Made by a program: the position numbers and the translations under genes. A stretch of 64,000 nucleotides of DNA from Mycolicibacterium rhodesiae JS60 (lineage in GTDB: Bacteria > Actinomycetota > Actinomycetes > Mycobacteriales > Mycobacteriaceae), in the NCBI GenBank assembly GCA_000230935.2, contig AGIQ01000009.1:62001-126000 (forward strand). Direction: 5' to 3'. The notes under the pieces were generated by a model, which searched no databases, was not told the DNA's origin, and was given only the letters and a program-made list of their open reading frames with translations. Below, one piece after another: positions 45,353 to 53,423 of this stretch (within the stretch, counting starts at the first letter, position 1; every line of letters begins with the position of its first letter).

Positions 45353-47776
45353 TCAGACCAGCGCGGGCGCGCTCACACCCGCGCTGATCGCGGCATACAC
45401 CACGTCGGCAACGTCACCGCTCTGCCAGCACAGCAGCGTCTCCAAACGGCGGCACTGAGCGAAATCGTGCTGATACGCGACCAATTGGTGTGGCTCCTCC
45501 ACACCCATCAAGCCGGGGCGCTGAGCACCCGCCATGAGCCGATCATTCTCGTACTGAGCGGTCAGCTCGGCCCACTCACGCTCCGAGGGCCACTGCCCCG
45601 CGATCACCGCGCGCGCCACCGACGTAGCGGCCGTCGACATCTCGGGCCCCGAAAACACCACCTGCTGAGTGAGCTGGCGCGCGTAGCGCTCAGCTTCGTC
45701 TGCATCGCGCTGCAACCCGACGAACACCGCCGGAGCGATCGTTTCCAAGCGGTGCGAGCGATCCCGCGTCAGCCTCGACGCATCAGCTTCACCAGGCACT
45801 CCCGCAGGCGCGATACCGATCGCGACATCCGGTGTGGCGGAACGCACCTCGTCGGAATCGTGCGCCCACGTCGTGGCAATCGCCGACACCGCGTCACCAC
45901 GCATCCGAACTGCCCGCAACACGGTCTCCGCCGGATTGAACCAACCCAACCAGCGCACATCGAAGTCTGGATCGAAGTGCGCTGCCAACGGCATCGACCG
46001 GCGAATGTAGACGCCCGGCGGAATATAGCCAGCACCCTCGTTGGTGGTCACCCACATCTCCGGGAAGCCAGAAGCGCCGCGCGTTACCGCCACCGCCCAC
46101 TCCAGGCCCGGATAGGCCACACTCGAGGCCGCCGCGAGATCCGCCACCACCGTGCGGGCCGACTCAAGATCGGTCATCGACACGTCACGACCCACTCGCT
46201 GGTTGTTGACCTCACGCAAGCCTTGCAAGAAACCCGGCGCACCCGCCGCAGCAGCGCCTCCCGCCGCAGCTGCAGCGGGAGCCGACGGTACGGAACCGGC
46301 AGCGCCGGCAGCTGCGGCCGGCGCCGATGGAGGAAGCACCGACCCGTACGAGGTCATCTGCGGCGCCGCACGCGAGGAACCACCGGCCCCTCCCAGGCCT
46401 CCCGCTGGAATGCCGCCCATCCCGCCACCGGCAGAGCCCGCCGCCCCGGTAGGTGTGGCCGAAGCGGGAGCGGTCGAAGCCGTGGGTGCCGCCGAACCTG
46501 GCGCAGACGGCTGCGCGAGCGGAGCCGCCGATAAAGGTCCTGAAGGAGTTTGTGGCGGCGCCGATGACGCCAGCGGCGGCATCCCGCCCACCGCGGCATT
46601 GCCCGCCGCCATCCCGCGCCCGAATTCGCTGCCCAGCGACGACGGGCTAGCGCTGGAGGCTGGCCCCTGTAAACCCGAAGCGGGACTGGACATTCCGCTG
46701 ACACCTTTGGCGCCTCCGGCCATGCCCTGCAAACCACCCAGACTGCTCAGCGGCGACGATCCCCCACCCCCAGAACCGCCACCGCTCCCCATCGAGGGCG
46801 GCGACGGCATCGACGGCGGTTTGGATGCACCAGCCCCATCTGTCGGAGAAGACCTTTGATAGCCCGTGGCTAGGGGATTCGGGAGTCCAGTGCCCTGACC
46901 GGCGTCCGGGCTGCTGGAAGAATCGGTGATGCCCCCCTTGTGGTATCCATCGCTGCCTGGTTTTGGCACATTCGTGGAATCGGCGGGCTGCGTTGAAGGC
47001 CCGTCACTGGGATCGGCTCGGTGGTGGCTGTCCTGGTCCTCGGATTCGCCGTTCTGTTTTGGTGATCCTGGTGGTGCTTCGGGGATGCCAAACTTGTTCG
47101 TCAGCATCGTGGTCTGCTCGGTCATCCACCCGTGCAGCTCGGTACGGTGCTCTTCGATCAGGGTCCGGTATTTGGTGGTGATAACGGCGATCTTGGCTGT
47201 GGGAACGCCGCCGGGGGCATTGAGATACTGCTCGATCTCCTGGTGTGCTGCGTCATGGGCGTCGCGAATGTTGCGCTTCCCCAGCCTGATTAGGCCACTC
47301 ATTTGGCTTTGAGTTGTGCTCACGCCGTCGAGGACGCTTGCTACCGCCTTGTGTGCCTTCTCTTCGGCCTCGTAGTGCTCGTATGCGGCGTCGGCGCCGG
47401 CGCCGTCGCTCCACCAGCCTCCTGGTGAGAACACTTCGTCCTTTGAGCGCTCCGCGGCCGAGGCCGCGTCTTGATGGTGCTCGGACAGCTTCTTGAGTTT
47501 GGTTGCGGTTTGGGCCAGTTCGGATTCCGATTCGGTCGGCCACACTCCTGGGCCGACCAAGTAGCCGGTGAACATTCCGGGCTGCAGGTGAATATCGCCG
47601 CCGCCGGGCATGCCCAGGCTTGGTACATAGTTATCGGCCGGCGGCTTTGCCGCATCGAAACCTTTCAGCAGCTTGGCTGCCTCCGAGTTGGCCACCTCGG
47701 CAGCCGTTTTGACGTGGCCAGCCTCTTTGCTAGCTGAGTCAGCGACGCCGCTGTTCGCATTGGTTGCGGATGGCAT
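45353..47776 (-). CDS. Large ESX-associated protein with proline/glycine-rich middle
   Basis: 807 aa from ATG 47776 (the start overlaps the previous stop as TAATG). A helical N-terminal domain (about 1-210, with GYLVGPGVWPTESESELAQT and GGWWSDGAGADAAYEHYEAE) resembles ESX substrates of the EspE/PPE-like kind. A low-complexity linker (about 240-520) follows. The C-terminal domain (about 540-800, YPGLEWAVAVTRGASGFPEM, DVRWLGWFNPAE) resembles the C-terminal domains of Rv3899c-type proteins (DUF5631/5632), recalled without a search. Likely secreted or surface-exposed. Confidence 0.7.
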   Translation of the reverse strand: MPSATNANSGVADSASKEAGHVKTAAEVANSEAAKLLKGFDAAKPPADNYVPSLGMPGGGDIHLQPGMFTGYLVGPGVWPTESESELAQTATKLKKLSEHHQDAASAAERSKDEVFSPGGWWSDGAGADAAYEHYEAEEKAHKAVASVLDGVSTTQSQMSGLIRLGKRNIRDAHDAAHQEIEQYLNAPGGVPTAKIAVITTKYRTLIEEHRTELHGWMTEQTTMLTNKFGIPEAPPGSPKQNGESEDQDSHHRADPSDGPSTQPADSTNVPKPGSDGYHKGGITDSSSSPDAGQGTGLPNPLATGYQRSSPTDGAGASKPPSMPSPPSMGSGGGSGGGGSSPLSSLGGLQGMAGGAKGVSGMSSPASGLQGPASSASPSSLGSEFGRGMAAGNAAVGGMPPLASSAPPQTPSGPLSAAPLAQPSAPGSAAPTASTAPASATPTGAAGSAGGGMGGIPAGGLGGAGGSSRAAPQMTSYGSVLPPSAPAAAAGAAGSVPSAPAAAAAGGAAAAGAPGFLQGLREVNNQRVGRDVSMTDLESARTVVADLAAASSVAYPGLEWAVAVTRGASGFPEMWVTTNEGAGYIPPGVYIRRSMPLAAHFDPDFDVRWLGWFNPAETVLRAVRMRGDAVSAIATTWAHDSDEVRSATPDVAIGIAPAGVPGEADASRLTRDRSHRLETIAPAVFVGLQRDADEAERYARQLTQQVVFSGPEMSTAATSVARAVIAGQWPSEREWAELTAQYENDRLMAGAQRPGLMGVEEPHQLVAYQHDFAQCRRLETLLCWQSGDVADVVYAAISAGVSAPALV

Positions 47777-48402
47777 TAGTGCGGCAATCCGCACGCCGAT
47801 AGTAGGGCGTCGACGGCGCCGTTCGACGCATCGTTCGCCGCCTTGACCTCATTGATATTCGCCTGCCCAAGAGCAGCGTTCATCAAGTCCAGATTCGTTT
47901 GGACTACTCGTCGCGCCGGTTCGGCCACATCTGCTGGAGTCGCGGGTACGAGCGCGTTCTGCATCGAAACGGTCCCACTTAGCGTCCGTAACAGCATGGG
48001 AATGTTCGGTTGACCGTCGACCCTGGCGCCGCCCTGGCTTGCGATCCCTTTGGACGAGACGTCAAACGCTGAGCACACAGCTTGCTTGGCGGCGGCCTGC
48101 TGCGCCGCTGTGTACGTGGGTTCGGAAGGCGTGGGCGCTGCGGCTGTTGATTTGCCGGCAGAGTGTGCGATTGCGTAAGTGATGGCGGCTGTTGCAGCGA
48201 TGGCGATCACCATGAGGACGGCAGTCACCAGGGCCCACAGCCACATCCGAGGGGCACGTGGGGTGCTGCCGTGCTGGGTCGGCACGGGTGCCCCGCCACC
48301 TGGCGGCGGAGTCCATCCGTAGGGCGGGACGTTGTGGGGCGGGGTTGGCTGGGGCGGGACGCCACCTGTCGGCGGTGCCCAGGCTGATGTGCCGGTGCTC
48401 AT
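47776..48402 (-). CDS. Proline-rich single-pass membrane protein
   Basis: 208 aa. Cytoplasmic Pro-rich N-terminus (1-50), one membrane helix (about 54-76, LWALVTAVLMVIAIAATAAI), then a helical outer domain with two Cys (AVCSAF and SACGLPH) that may form a disulfide. This layout is common beside ESX genes of mycobacteria. It is coupled to the following large protein and lies 21 bp after a PE-like small protein gene. Confidence 0.75.
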   Translation of the reverse strand: MSTGTSAWAPPTGGVPPQPTPPHNVPPYGWTPPPGGGAPVPTQHGSTPRAPRMWLWALVTAVLMVIAIAATAAITYAIAHSAGKSTAAAPTPSEPTYTAAQQAAAKQAVCSAFDVSSKGIASQGGARVDGQPNIPMLLRTLSGTVSMQNALVPATPADVAEPARRVVQTNLDLMNAALGQANINEVKAANDASNGAVDALLSACGLPH

Positions 48403-48423
48403 GTGTGCCCTCCCTTAGCGCGC

Positions 48424-48693
48424 TTACGTTGTCAGCGTGGCTGCGCTCGCTTGTTCGGTCGCTTCGTAGGTCGCAACGCTGCACTGTGCGGCGGCCGCCC
48501 CGGCAACCGTCAGGCTGGCCAGCTCGGCCAGCCGGGTGGTGATGAGGCTCGCGGCGACGGCGTTCGTTGCCCCCACATACCCGCCCTGCGGGAGCGTGAT
48601 GTCTGTCCCGGCGATGGCCGTCATGCGATGCTCGGCCACGGCAGCCAGGGCAGCCGCGGTGGCCTGGGTGTCGATGTGTGTTTTCGCGGGCAT
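48424..48693 (-). CDS. Small PE/EspC-like ESX protein
   Basis: 89 aa from ATG 48693; a longer frame to 49050 is rejected because it runs antisense into its neighbour. Two-helix Ala-rich protein with a GG-turn (LPQGGYVGATNAVAASLITT) and the type VII export motif YxxxE in the tail (TYEATEQASA). Probably a small secreted partner of the nearby large ESX proteins. Confidence 0.75.
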   Translation of the reverse strand: MPAKTHIDTQATAAALAAVAEHRMTAIAGTDITLPQGGYVGATNAVAASLITTRLAELASLTVAGAAAAQCSVATYEATEQASAATLTT

Positions 48694-48779
48694 AAGGCCG
48701 ATCCTACCTGCGGAGCAGGTCAGATACGGCGCCCGAGAAAAGTACCGCCAATGCCTTCCGGCGGTGTCATCGGCGGGAT

Positions 48780-49541
48780 TCAGCGCAGCAGGGCGGCTAG
48801 GCGCGGGTCCTGCCACCACCGTTGCCCCAGCACCGCCGTGGCGGTCCACAGTGATAGCAGGGGGACCACGGGGCCTTGCATCCGCACCGGTGGGTGTCCG
48901 GCGTGGGTTGCCAACGTCAGTCTCCACGTGTCCAGTTCCGGGTAGAAGCCTGCGATATCGCCGTACCAGAGGCTTTCCAGTCCAGAGCCGCCGTCCCAGA
49001 TCAGACGGTCGGTGGTGCTCCACACGTGGATGTTCTGGTGGTCGCGCCAACGGGGCTGGGCATCGCGGCGCGCGGCGACCTTGCGGCGGCGGTTGATGGC
49101 CGCGCTCACCGCGAGCGCCCCCACCATCACCGCTGGTCGCCCGACGACGAAGTAGTCGCTTCGCGCGTAGCTCCCATCGCCTCCGTAGAGGAAACTCAGG
49201 GTCACATCGGCTTCGAGCAGGCCCTGCTCCTCATCGCCGAGGACGGGTCCGAAGATGGCGATCGCCGGCGGATCTTGACCTGCAAGGAAGGCTCTTGCGC
49301 TCCTGCGCGCATGGTTCCACCACCACTGCCACGGATCGCTCGTGGACGGCACAGATCCCGGTTGTCCGGTGTATGCATGGGGCGTGTGCGGTGTCGGCGC
49401 AGGTGACGGTGTTGTGGGCAGCACGCAGAGGTCACCGCCTGACCCTGCGGGGCCGTTTCGGAGCTGTTCGTCCCACCACATGTGTTCAGTATTGAGCAGC
49501 GGTCCGACAGCTAGCGACGCCTCTACAGTTCGAATCGGCAT
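48780..49541 (-). CDS. Hypothetical protein of the ESX-type region
   Basis: 253 aa. Trp-rich, including DPWQWWWNHARR and WSTTDRLIWDGG, with one weak hydrophobic segment near 140-150. The reading DRLIWDGG...SLWYGDIAGFYPE recalls PH-like or stress-response domains that check small-molecule thresholds, but I do not recognise the family. It precedes the small PE-like gene on the same strand. Confidence 0.6.
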   Translation of the reverse strand: MPIRTVEASLAVGPLLNTEHMWWDEQLRNGPAGSGGDLCVLPTTPSPAPTPHTPHAYTGQPGSVPSTSDPWQWWWNHARRSARAFLAGQDPPAIAIFGPVLGDEEQGLLEADVTLSFLYGGDGSYARSDYFVVGRPAVMVGALAVSAAINRRRKVAARRDAQPRWRDHQNIHVWSTTDRLIWDGGSGLESLWYGDIAGFYPELDTWRLTLATHAGHPPVRMQGPVVPLLSLWTATAVLGQRWWQDPRLAALLR

Positions 49542-49684
49542 CTGTCGGTTCCCACCCCAATGGATTGCCGCGCTCGCCGGCAGATGCTCGTATTTGGGCG
49601 GTGCAACCCCCTTCGCTGAGCCGTTAACGTTGCTGGAACGGGGCGTAGTCGTGCGCGCTTAAGAAGTCAGTGAAGGAGGTCGCG

Positions 49685-51031
49685 GTGGCACAACTGGACA
49701 TCGATACCGCTGCTGTCACCCAGACGGCTGCTGCAGTCGCGTCGGCGCCGGCGGGGGCTTCGCCGACGGGAATCACCGTGACGCCGCCGGCCTCAGACCC
49801 GGTGTCCGCAGCGGTTACCGAAACGCTGCAGGCCCGCTGCGCGGCCATCAGCGGGTACAGCACGGTCGCCCAGGCGATCAGCCAAGCGCGAGGATCAATG
49901 CTGGCCAGCAGCGCGAACACCTACGACGAGCAGGAACAGCTCAACGCCGCCAGCCTGGGCTCGACCGGCGGGGGCTCCGGGGCGGCCACCGCACCGCCGA
50001 GTGTGGTGCCGAGCATCCCGACACCGACCATTCCGGCCGTCACAGCCCCGCAACTGGGGCCACCCCCGACCAACGGCAAAGACATCGCCACCCTGCTTCA
50101 CGCAGGGCCAGGACCCGCCGGTCTCTTCAGTGCAGCACAACAAATGCGCACCCACGCCGGTCAGTTGCAGGATGCCGCCCGCCGGCTCCACAGCGGTAGC
50201 ACCTCGATCTCCGCCGACTGGCAGTCCAGCGCCGCAGATCAAGCCTCCCAACGGATTACCGAACTCAGTCAGTGGTATGAGCGCCACGGCGAACACGCCA
50301 CCGCGACCGCCACCGCGCTGGAAACCCACGCCGAGAGCTTCGCTCGAGCGCGAGCCAACACCCCCACGCCCGAACAGTTCGAAGACACCGAGAATCGCCT
50401 CAAACGTGCCGCACAGGCCAACGCCAACCCGGCCAACATGGGCCGCTATGCACCGGTAGTGTCGGCGCTGCAGACCGAACTCGGTGGCTTACACTCCAAG
50501 GCGACCGCGCAGTACACCGACTACGCCCGCAGCGCCGGCAATCCCTCGCTCGTAGGCGCACCGCTGGAGCCCCCACCCCGCCCTGCCGCCGGCGGCGTCC
50601 AGGCGCTCGACGTGCCACTGTCACCAGCGCCCAACGATCCCCAGAAATACTGGCTCGACCTGAGCAAGATGGTCGTCCAAGACCCCAAAACGCTTGGGCC
50701 GTACGGGTATCACGAACTGGTCCCCCACTCCGGCGTCTGGTACCCGGACGTCCCCTCCGGCCCGGCCAAATCGCCGGTCGACCTCAAAGACATCGTTCAG
50801 CTCCCGCCCGGAGCCCTGGGCCCCTCGCGCTACCAGGAACTCATCCCTGGCTCTGGCACCTGGGTACCGGAACCGCACGCCTTCTACGCCCCCGGTGTGC
50901 CCGATAAGCCCCCGGAGTTCCCGATTGATGTTCGCCGCTTGATTCAGGTCCCCGAGGGTCAGTTGGCCCCGTTCGACTCGAAACAGATCGCGCCCGGGCT
51001 GTGGTATCAGCTGCCCCCGCACCCCCGGTGA
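49685..51031 (+). CDS. PE-PPE/EspB-like ESX substrate
   Basis: 448 aa from GTG 49685 (AAGGAGG upstream; a GTG at 49670 is less likely). The PE-like N-terminal hairpin ends in the YxxxE signal YDEQEQLNAAS (about residue 80). A PPE-like helical domain follows (about 125-290) with DWQSSAADQA at the WxG turn. The C-terminal part has three repeats built on the pattern LGPxxYxELxPxSGxWxPxP. It is paralogous to the 551-aa protein at 53.4-55 kb and stands divergent from the minus-strand genes. Confidence 0.75.
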   Translation: MAQLDIDTAAVTQTAAAVASAPAGASPTGITVTPPASDPVSAAVTETLQARCAAISGYSTVAQAISQARGSMLASSANTYDEQEQLNAASLGSTGGGSGAATAPPSVVPSIPTPTIPAVTAPQLGPPPTNGKDIATLLHAGPGPAGLFSAAQQMRTHAGQLQDAARRLHSGSTSISADWQSSAADQASQRITELSQWYERHGEHATATATALETHAESFARARANTPTPEQFEDTENRLKRAAQANANPANMGRYAPVVSALQTELGGLHSKATAQYTDYARSAGNPSLVGAPLEPPPRPAAGGVQALDVPLSPAPNDPQKYWLDLSKMVVQDPKTLGPYGYHELVPHSGVWYPDVPSGPAKSPVDLKDIVQLPPGALGPSRYQELIPGSGTWVPEPHAFYAPGVPDKPPEFPIDVRRLIQVPEGQLAPFDSKQIAPGLWYQLPPHPR

Positions 51032-51035
51032 CCGG

Positions 51036-51497
51036 TTACGCGAACGCGGCGACGAACACCCGTAGCCGTTCGACCTCTTTATCCAAGCTTTCGAAAACCG
51101 TTGCGATGGATGGCGATTGCAATGCGGTGCGGAGCTGCTTGGTGGCTCCGGTCAGTCGTCGGTGTGCTTGGCCCAGTTCGGCGACGCAGATTTCGGTACT
51201 GACTGCACTGACGACGACGGTGTCAGCGGCGGTCAACTCGAAGTGCATGACCTTTCGTGCCGCATCCGGTGGGGGCCATAGCCGCGATGCGCACACCCGG
51301 TCAATGTGGATCAGGCTGCGCATCTGCGCCTCCACCGCGGCGGCGAGCAGGTAGAGCTGCGTCGGCATGGCGCCGATCGCCGGACGCTGCGCACTTGGGG
51401 CTTGGCCCAGGTCGCCGTAGGTTCGCACGGTCTCGGCGACGTCGTGCAATTCGTTAATTACCCCAACGACCTTATCGGGGTCGCACGCAATGGTCAT
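51036..51497 (-). CDS. Helical hypothetical protein, ESX-associated
   Basis: 153 aa, mostly helical, opening MTIACDPDKVVGVINELHDV. It stops 5 bp from the stop of the convergent EspB-like gene. No family recognised; a chaperone or regulatory role is possible given the neighbours. Confidence 0.6.
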   Translation of the reverse strand: MTIACDPDKVVGVINELHDVAETVRTYGDLGQAPSAQRPAIGAMPTQLYLLAAAVEAQMRSLIHIDRVCASRLWPPPDAARKVMHFELTAADTVVVSAVSTEICVAELGQAHRRLTGATKQLRTALQSPSIATVFESLDKEVERLRVFVAAFA

Positions 51498-51520
51498 GAG
51501 TCAGCTGCTCCAGTGGTGTC

Positions 51521-52039
51521 CTAGGCCAACGGTTCTCGGAGTTTAACGAGAAGTTGGATAGCCTCGCCGCGCTCACCTTCGTCGAGCCAGGGCATGATCC
51601 GCACGATCGCCTCTTCGGCTTCGCGCGCCGATTTAGCCACCTCGGTCATCAACGCTTCGCGCGCATCCGGGCTGATGGATCGCTGGTGCGCCGCCAGTGT
51701 CGACCGCAAGGCGACAAGCTGACGCGCCAGGGCGAAGCGATCGCCTGGATCGGGGACTGTTGGTGGGTCGTCGCGGGGTGGCTTCGGTACTGCCGGCGTG
51801 GCCACGCCGCCGGCAAGAACCGCATCGATGCTGCCCGCTTCCCATTGCAGGGCGTCCTCGATGCCCCGGGCTTTCCGCGGGTTCAGACGACCAGGAGTCC
51901 GGCGACGGGTCTCGATATTGCGTACTAGCTCGACCGAGACCTGCCCGGCAGTGGCCACATCGCTTTGCGTCAGGCCCAGCTCCCTGCGCCGGGCCCGGAC
52001 CGCCACCGCCAGCTCATCCCAGGACATGATGTGGAACAT
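51521..52039 (-). CDS. XRE-family DNA-binding regulator
   Basis: 172 aa. N-terminal helix-turn-helix (about 10-65, RRRELGLTQSDVATAGQVSV) followed by a linker and helical tail that could dimerise. Start at 52039 or ATG 52027. GGGAAATCCC-type operators begin 14 bp upstream and continue to the divergent whiB gene, so it probably represses itself and whiB. Confidence 0.85.
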   Translation of the reverse strand: MFHIMSWDELAVAVRARRRELGLTQSDVATAGQVSVELVRNIETRRRTPGRLNPRKARGIEDALQWEAGSIDAVLAGGVATPAVPKPPRDDPPTVPDPGDRFALARQLVALRSTLAAHQRSISPDAREALMTEVAKSAREAEEAIVRIMPWLDEGERGEAIQLLVKLREPLA

Positions 52040-52052
52040 TTTGCCTCACGAA

Positions 52053-52272
52053 CCGGGAAATCACGGCTATCCAGGCGCGATCAGGCGGGAAATCCCGACT
52101 TATTTGCCCGCTTCCAGCACAAAGCCGTGATGCCGGCGAGCGGGTCTGAGCTGCTTGAAAGCCTTCCAAGGGCCGTCCAGGCAACCCTGCGAAACCAAGA
52201 AATCCCGGTCATAGGGATACAAAAGCGGGAAAACGCTGCTACTGTCCCGGTTGTAACCGGGAAATCCCGGTT
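52053..52272. promoter_or_regulatory. Array of GGGAAATCCC operators between the XRE and whiB genes
   Basis: Sites at 52053-52066 (CCGGGAAATCACGG), 52085-52097 (GCGGGAAATCCCG), 52199-52209 (half site GAAATCCCGGT), 52225-52236 (GCGGGAAAACGC, degenerate) and 52255-52272 (AACCGGGAAATCCCGGTT, arms of 8 bp). They fill the divergent promoter region. Binding by the adjacent XRE protein is the obvious inference. Confidence 0.7.
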
Positions 52273-52296
52273 ACGGACGAGGAGGGTGACCCGGAT

Positions 52297-52746
52297 ATGA
52301 GCAGTCAAACCGCCACCGATCACACAGCTTCCGGGGCCCGTTCGGTGGATCGCGGCAGCCGCATGCCGGTGCGCCTCTATCACACCAGCGAGCCCACCCC
52401 CTGCCAGACAGTCGACCCCAATCGGACCCGCAACGGCCAGGAGCTGTGGTTTTCCCAGTTCAAGGACCGCGTATTGGCTGTCCGGGACTGCCAGGGCTGC
52501 CCCTTCATCGGGCGGTGCGGCTACAACGCCGTCGCCGCGCGGGAGGAGTACGGAGTGTGGGGCGGTGTCTCACTGCCTGGCGACAAGAGCGACCCCGAGC
52601 TTCTCGGTGCGGCCTATGAGTACCTGCTGGCGCAGTTCGAGCGCCGCCGCAGCGTTGAGCTGCCCGGCCTGCCGGCCCCGGCGATGCCATCCTCGGCAGT
52701 GCGGCGCCGCCGTGCCAGCGCCGACGTCCACAGCAGCGCAGCCTGA
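52297..52746 (+). CDS. WhiB-family iron-sulfur regulator
   Basis: 149 aa. The four cluster ligands C36, C65, C68 and C74 (CQGCPFIGRC) and the GVWGG turn (86-90) are intact, followed by a basic tail RRRRAS that may touch DNA. GAGGAGG lies upstream. WhiB proteins sense redox or NO and act with sigma factors; plasmid and phage copies can control transfer genes. Its target is probably the nearby ESX-type genes. Confidence 0.9.
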   Translation: MSSQTATDHTASGARSVDRGSRMPVRLYHTSEPTPCQTVDPNRTRNGQELWFSQFKDRVLAVRDCQGCPFIGRCGYNAVAAREEYGVWGGVSLPGDKSDPELLGAAYEYLLAQFERRRSVELPGLPAPAMPSSAVRRRRASADVHSSAA

Positions 52747-52951
52747 CCAGACGAGGTCCAAGAGACATGCTTGTCGACGACGCGATCTTTCCCGCCGGCT
52801 GGGCAAGCCTACGCACCGAGCGGCGCAGCAGGTGGCGGCTGAGATCGCCGCGCGGGCGGCGCGCAAGCGGGTGGCGGCCGAGGAGGCCGAGCGTCAGGCC
52901 CGCGCCGAGCTCGTCGAGCGCGTGCGTGGGCGCCGGAACCCCCGGGTGTAA
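52747..52951 (+). CDS. Possible short coiled-coil protein after whiB
   Basis: A frame open through the whiB end reads RLGKPTHRAAQQVAAEIAAR, then Ala/Glu/Arg-rich text to a TAA near 52951. The charge pattern looks like a real helix, but there is no ATG, GTG or TTG between the whiB stop and this text. It may be a frameshifted remnant or start on an unusual codon. Confidence 0.25.
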
Positions 52952-53057
52952 AGACGGCTGCCGCGCGTGCTCCGCATGCTTGCCACTGAGGCGAATTCGG
53001 TTATACAAGAGGGGAATTCACCCGGAAATGGTGATCAGCCCGACCACGTCTGAGCGG

Positions 53058-53423
53058 TCAGGCGTCAGGTGGCGGTGGGGCGATATACCGCTCGCCGGTG
53101 GCATTGGGATCGAACTGTGGATCGGTGGGAACCAGGTAGGTCACGAACAGATCGTGCATGTGGTCGGTGAGTTGCCTGCGCGTTTCGCGCAGCACGGCGG
53201 TGATGAGTTCTTCGAGTTCGACGTTGGTGTAGGTGCTCAGCGCTTCGGGGGCGATGTCGAGATCAAGCAGGTTGCCCCAGCTGTCAAAGCGGGCGCGTAC
53301 GTCATCGTGCAGGGACGGGATGTTGATCCCTTCCACAGCGTCGAGGAAGGCCTTGTTGCGGGCGCGCATGTGCGCCAGCGCGGCCTCGGCCTGGGCGACG
53401 TACTGATCGTCGGTCAGCGTCAT
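53058..53423 (-). CDS. YbaB/EbfC-like ESX-associated protein
   Basis: 121 aa. The segment VRARFDSWGNLLDLDIAPEA and following helix match the YbaB/EbfC-type fold found in ESX accessory proteins such as EspL. The ATG overlaps the stop of the EspB-like gene (ATGA), so the two are coupled. A chaperone or DNA-binding role is possible. It is the last gene of the seven-gene minus-strand run from 58.4 kb. Confidence 0.7.
   Translation of the reverse strand: MTLTDDQYVAQAEAALAHMRARNKAFLDAVEGINIPSLHDDVRARFDSWGNLLDLDIAPEALSTYTNVELEELITAVLRETRRQLTDHMHDLFVTYLVPTDPQFDPNATGERYIAPPPPDA

Noticed and set aside
45467..46534. A 355-aa plus-strand frame opposite the large ESX-type gene
   Set aside because: Arg-rich antisense text produced by Ala/Pro/Gly codons of the real gene.
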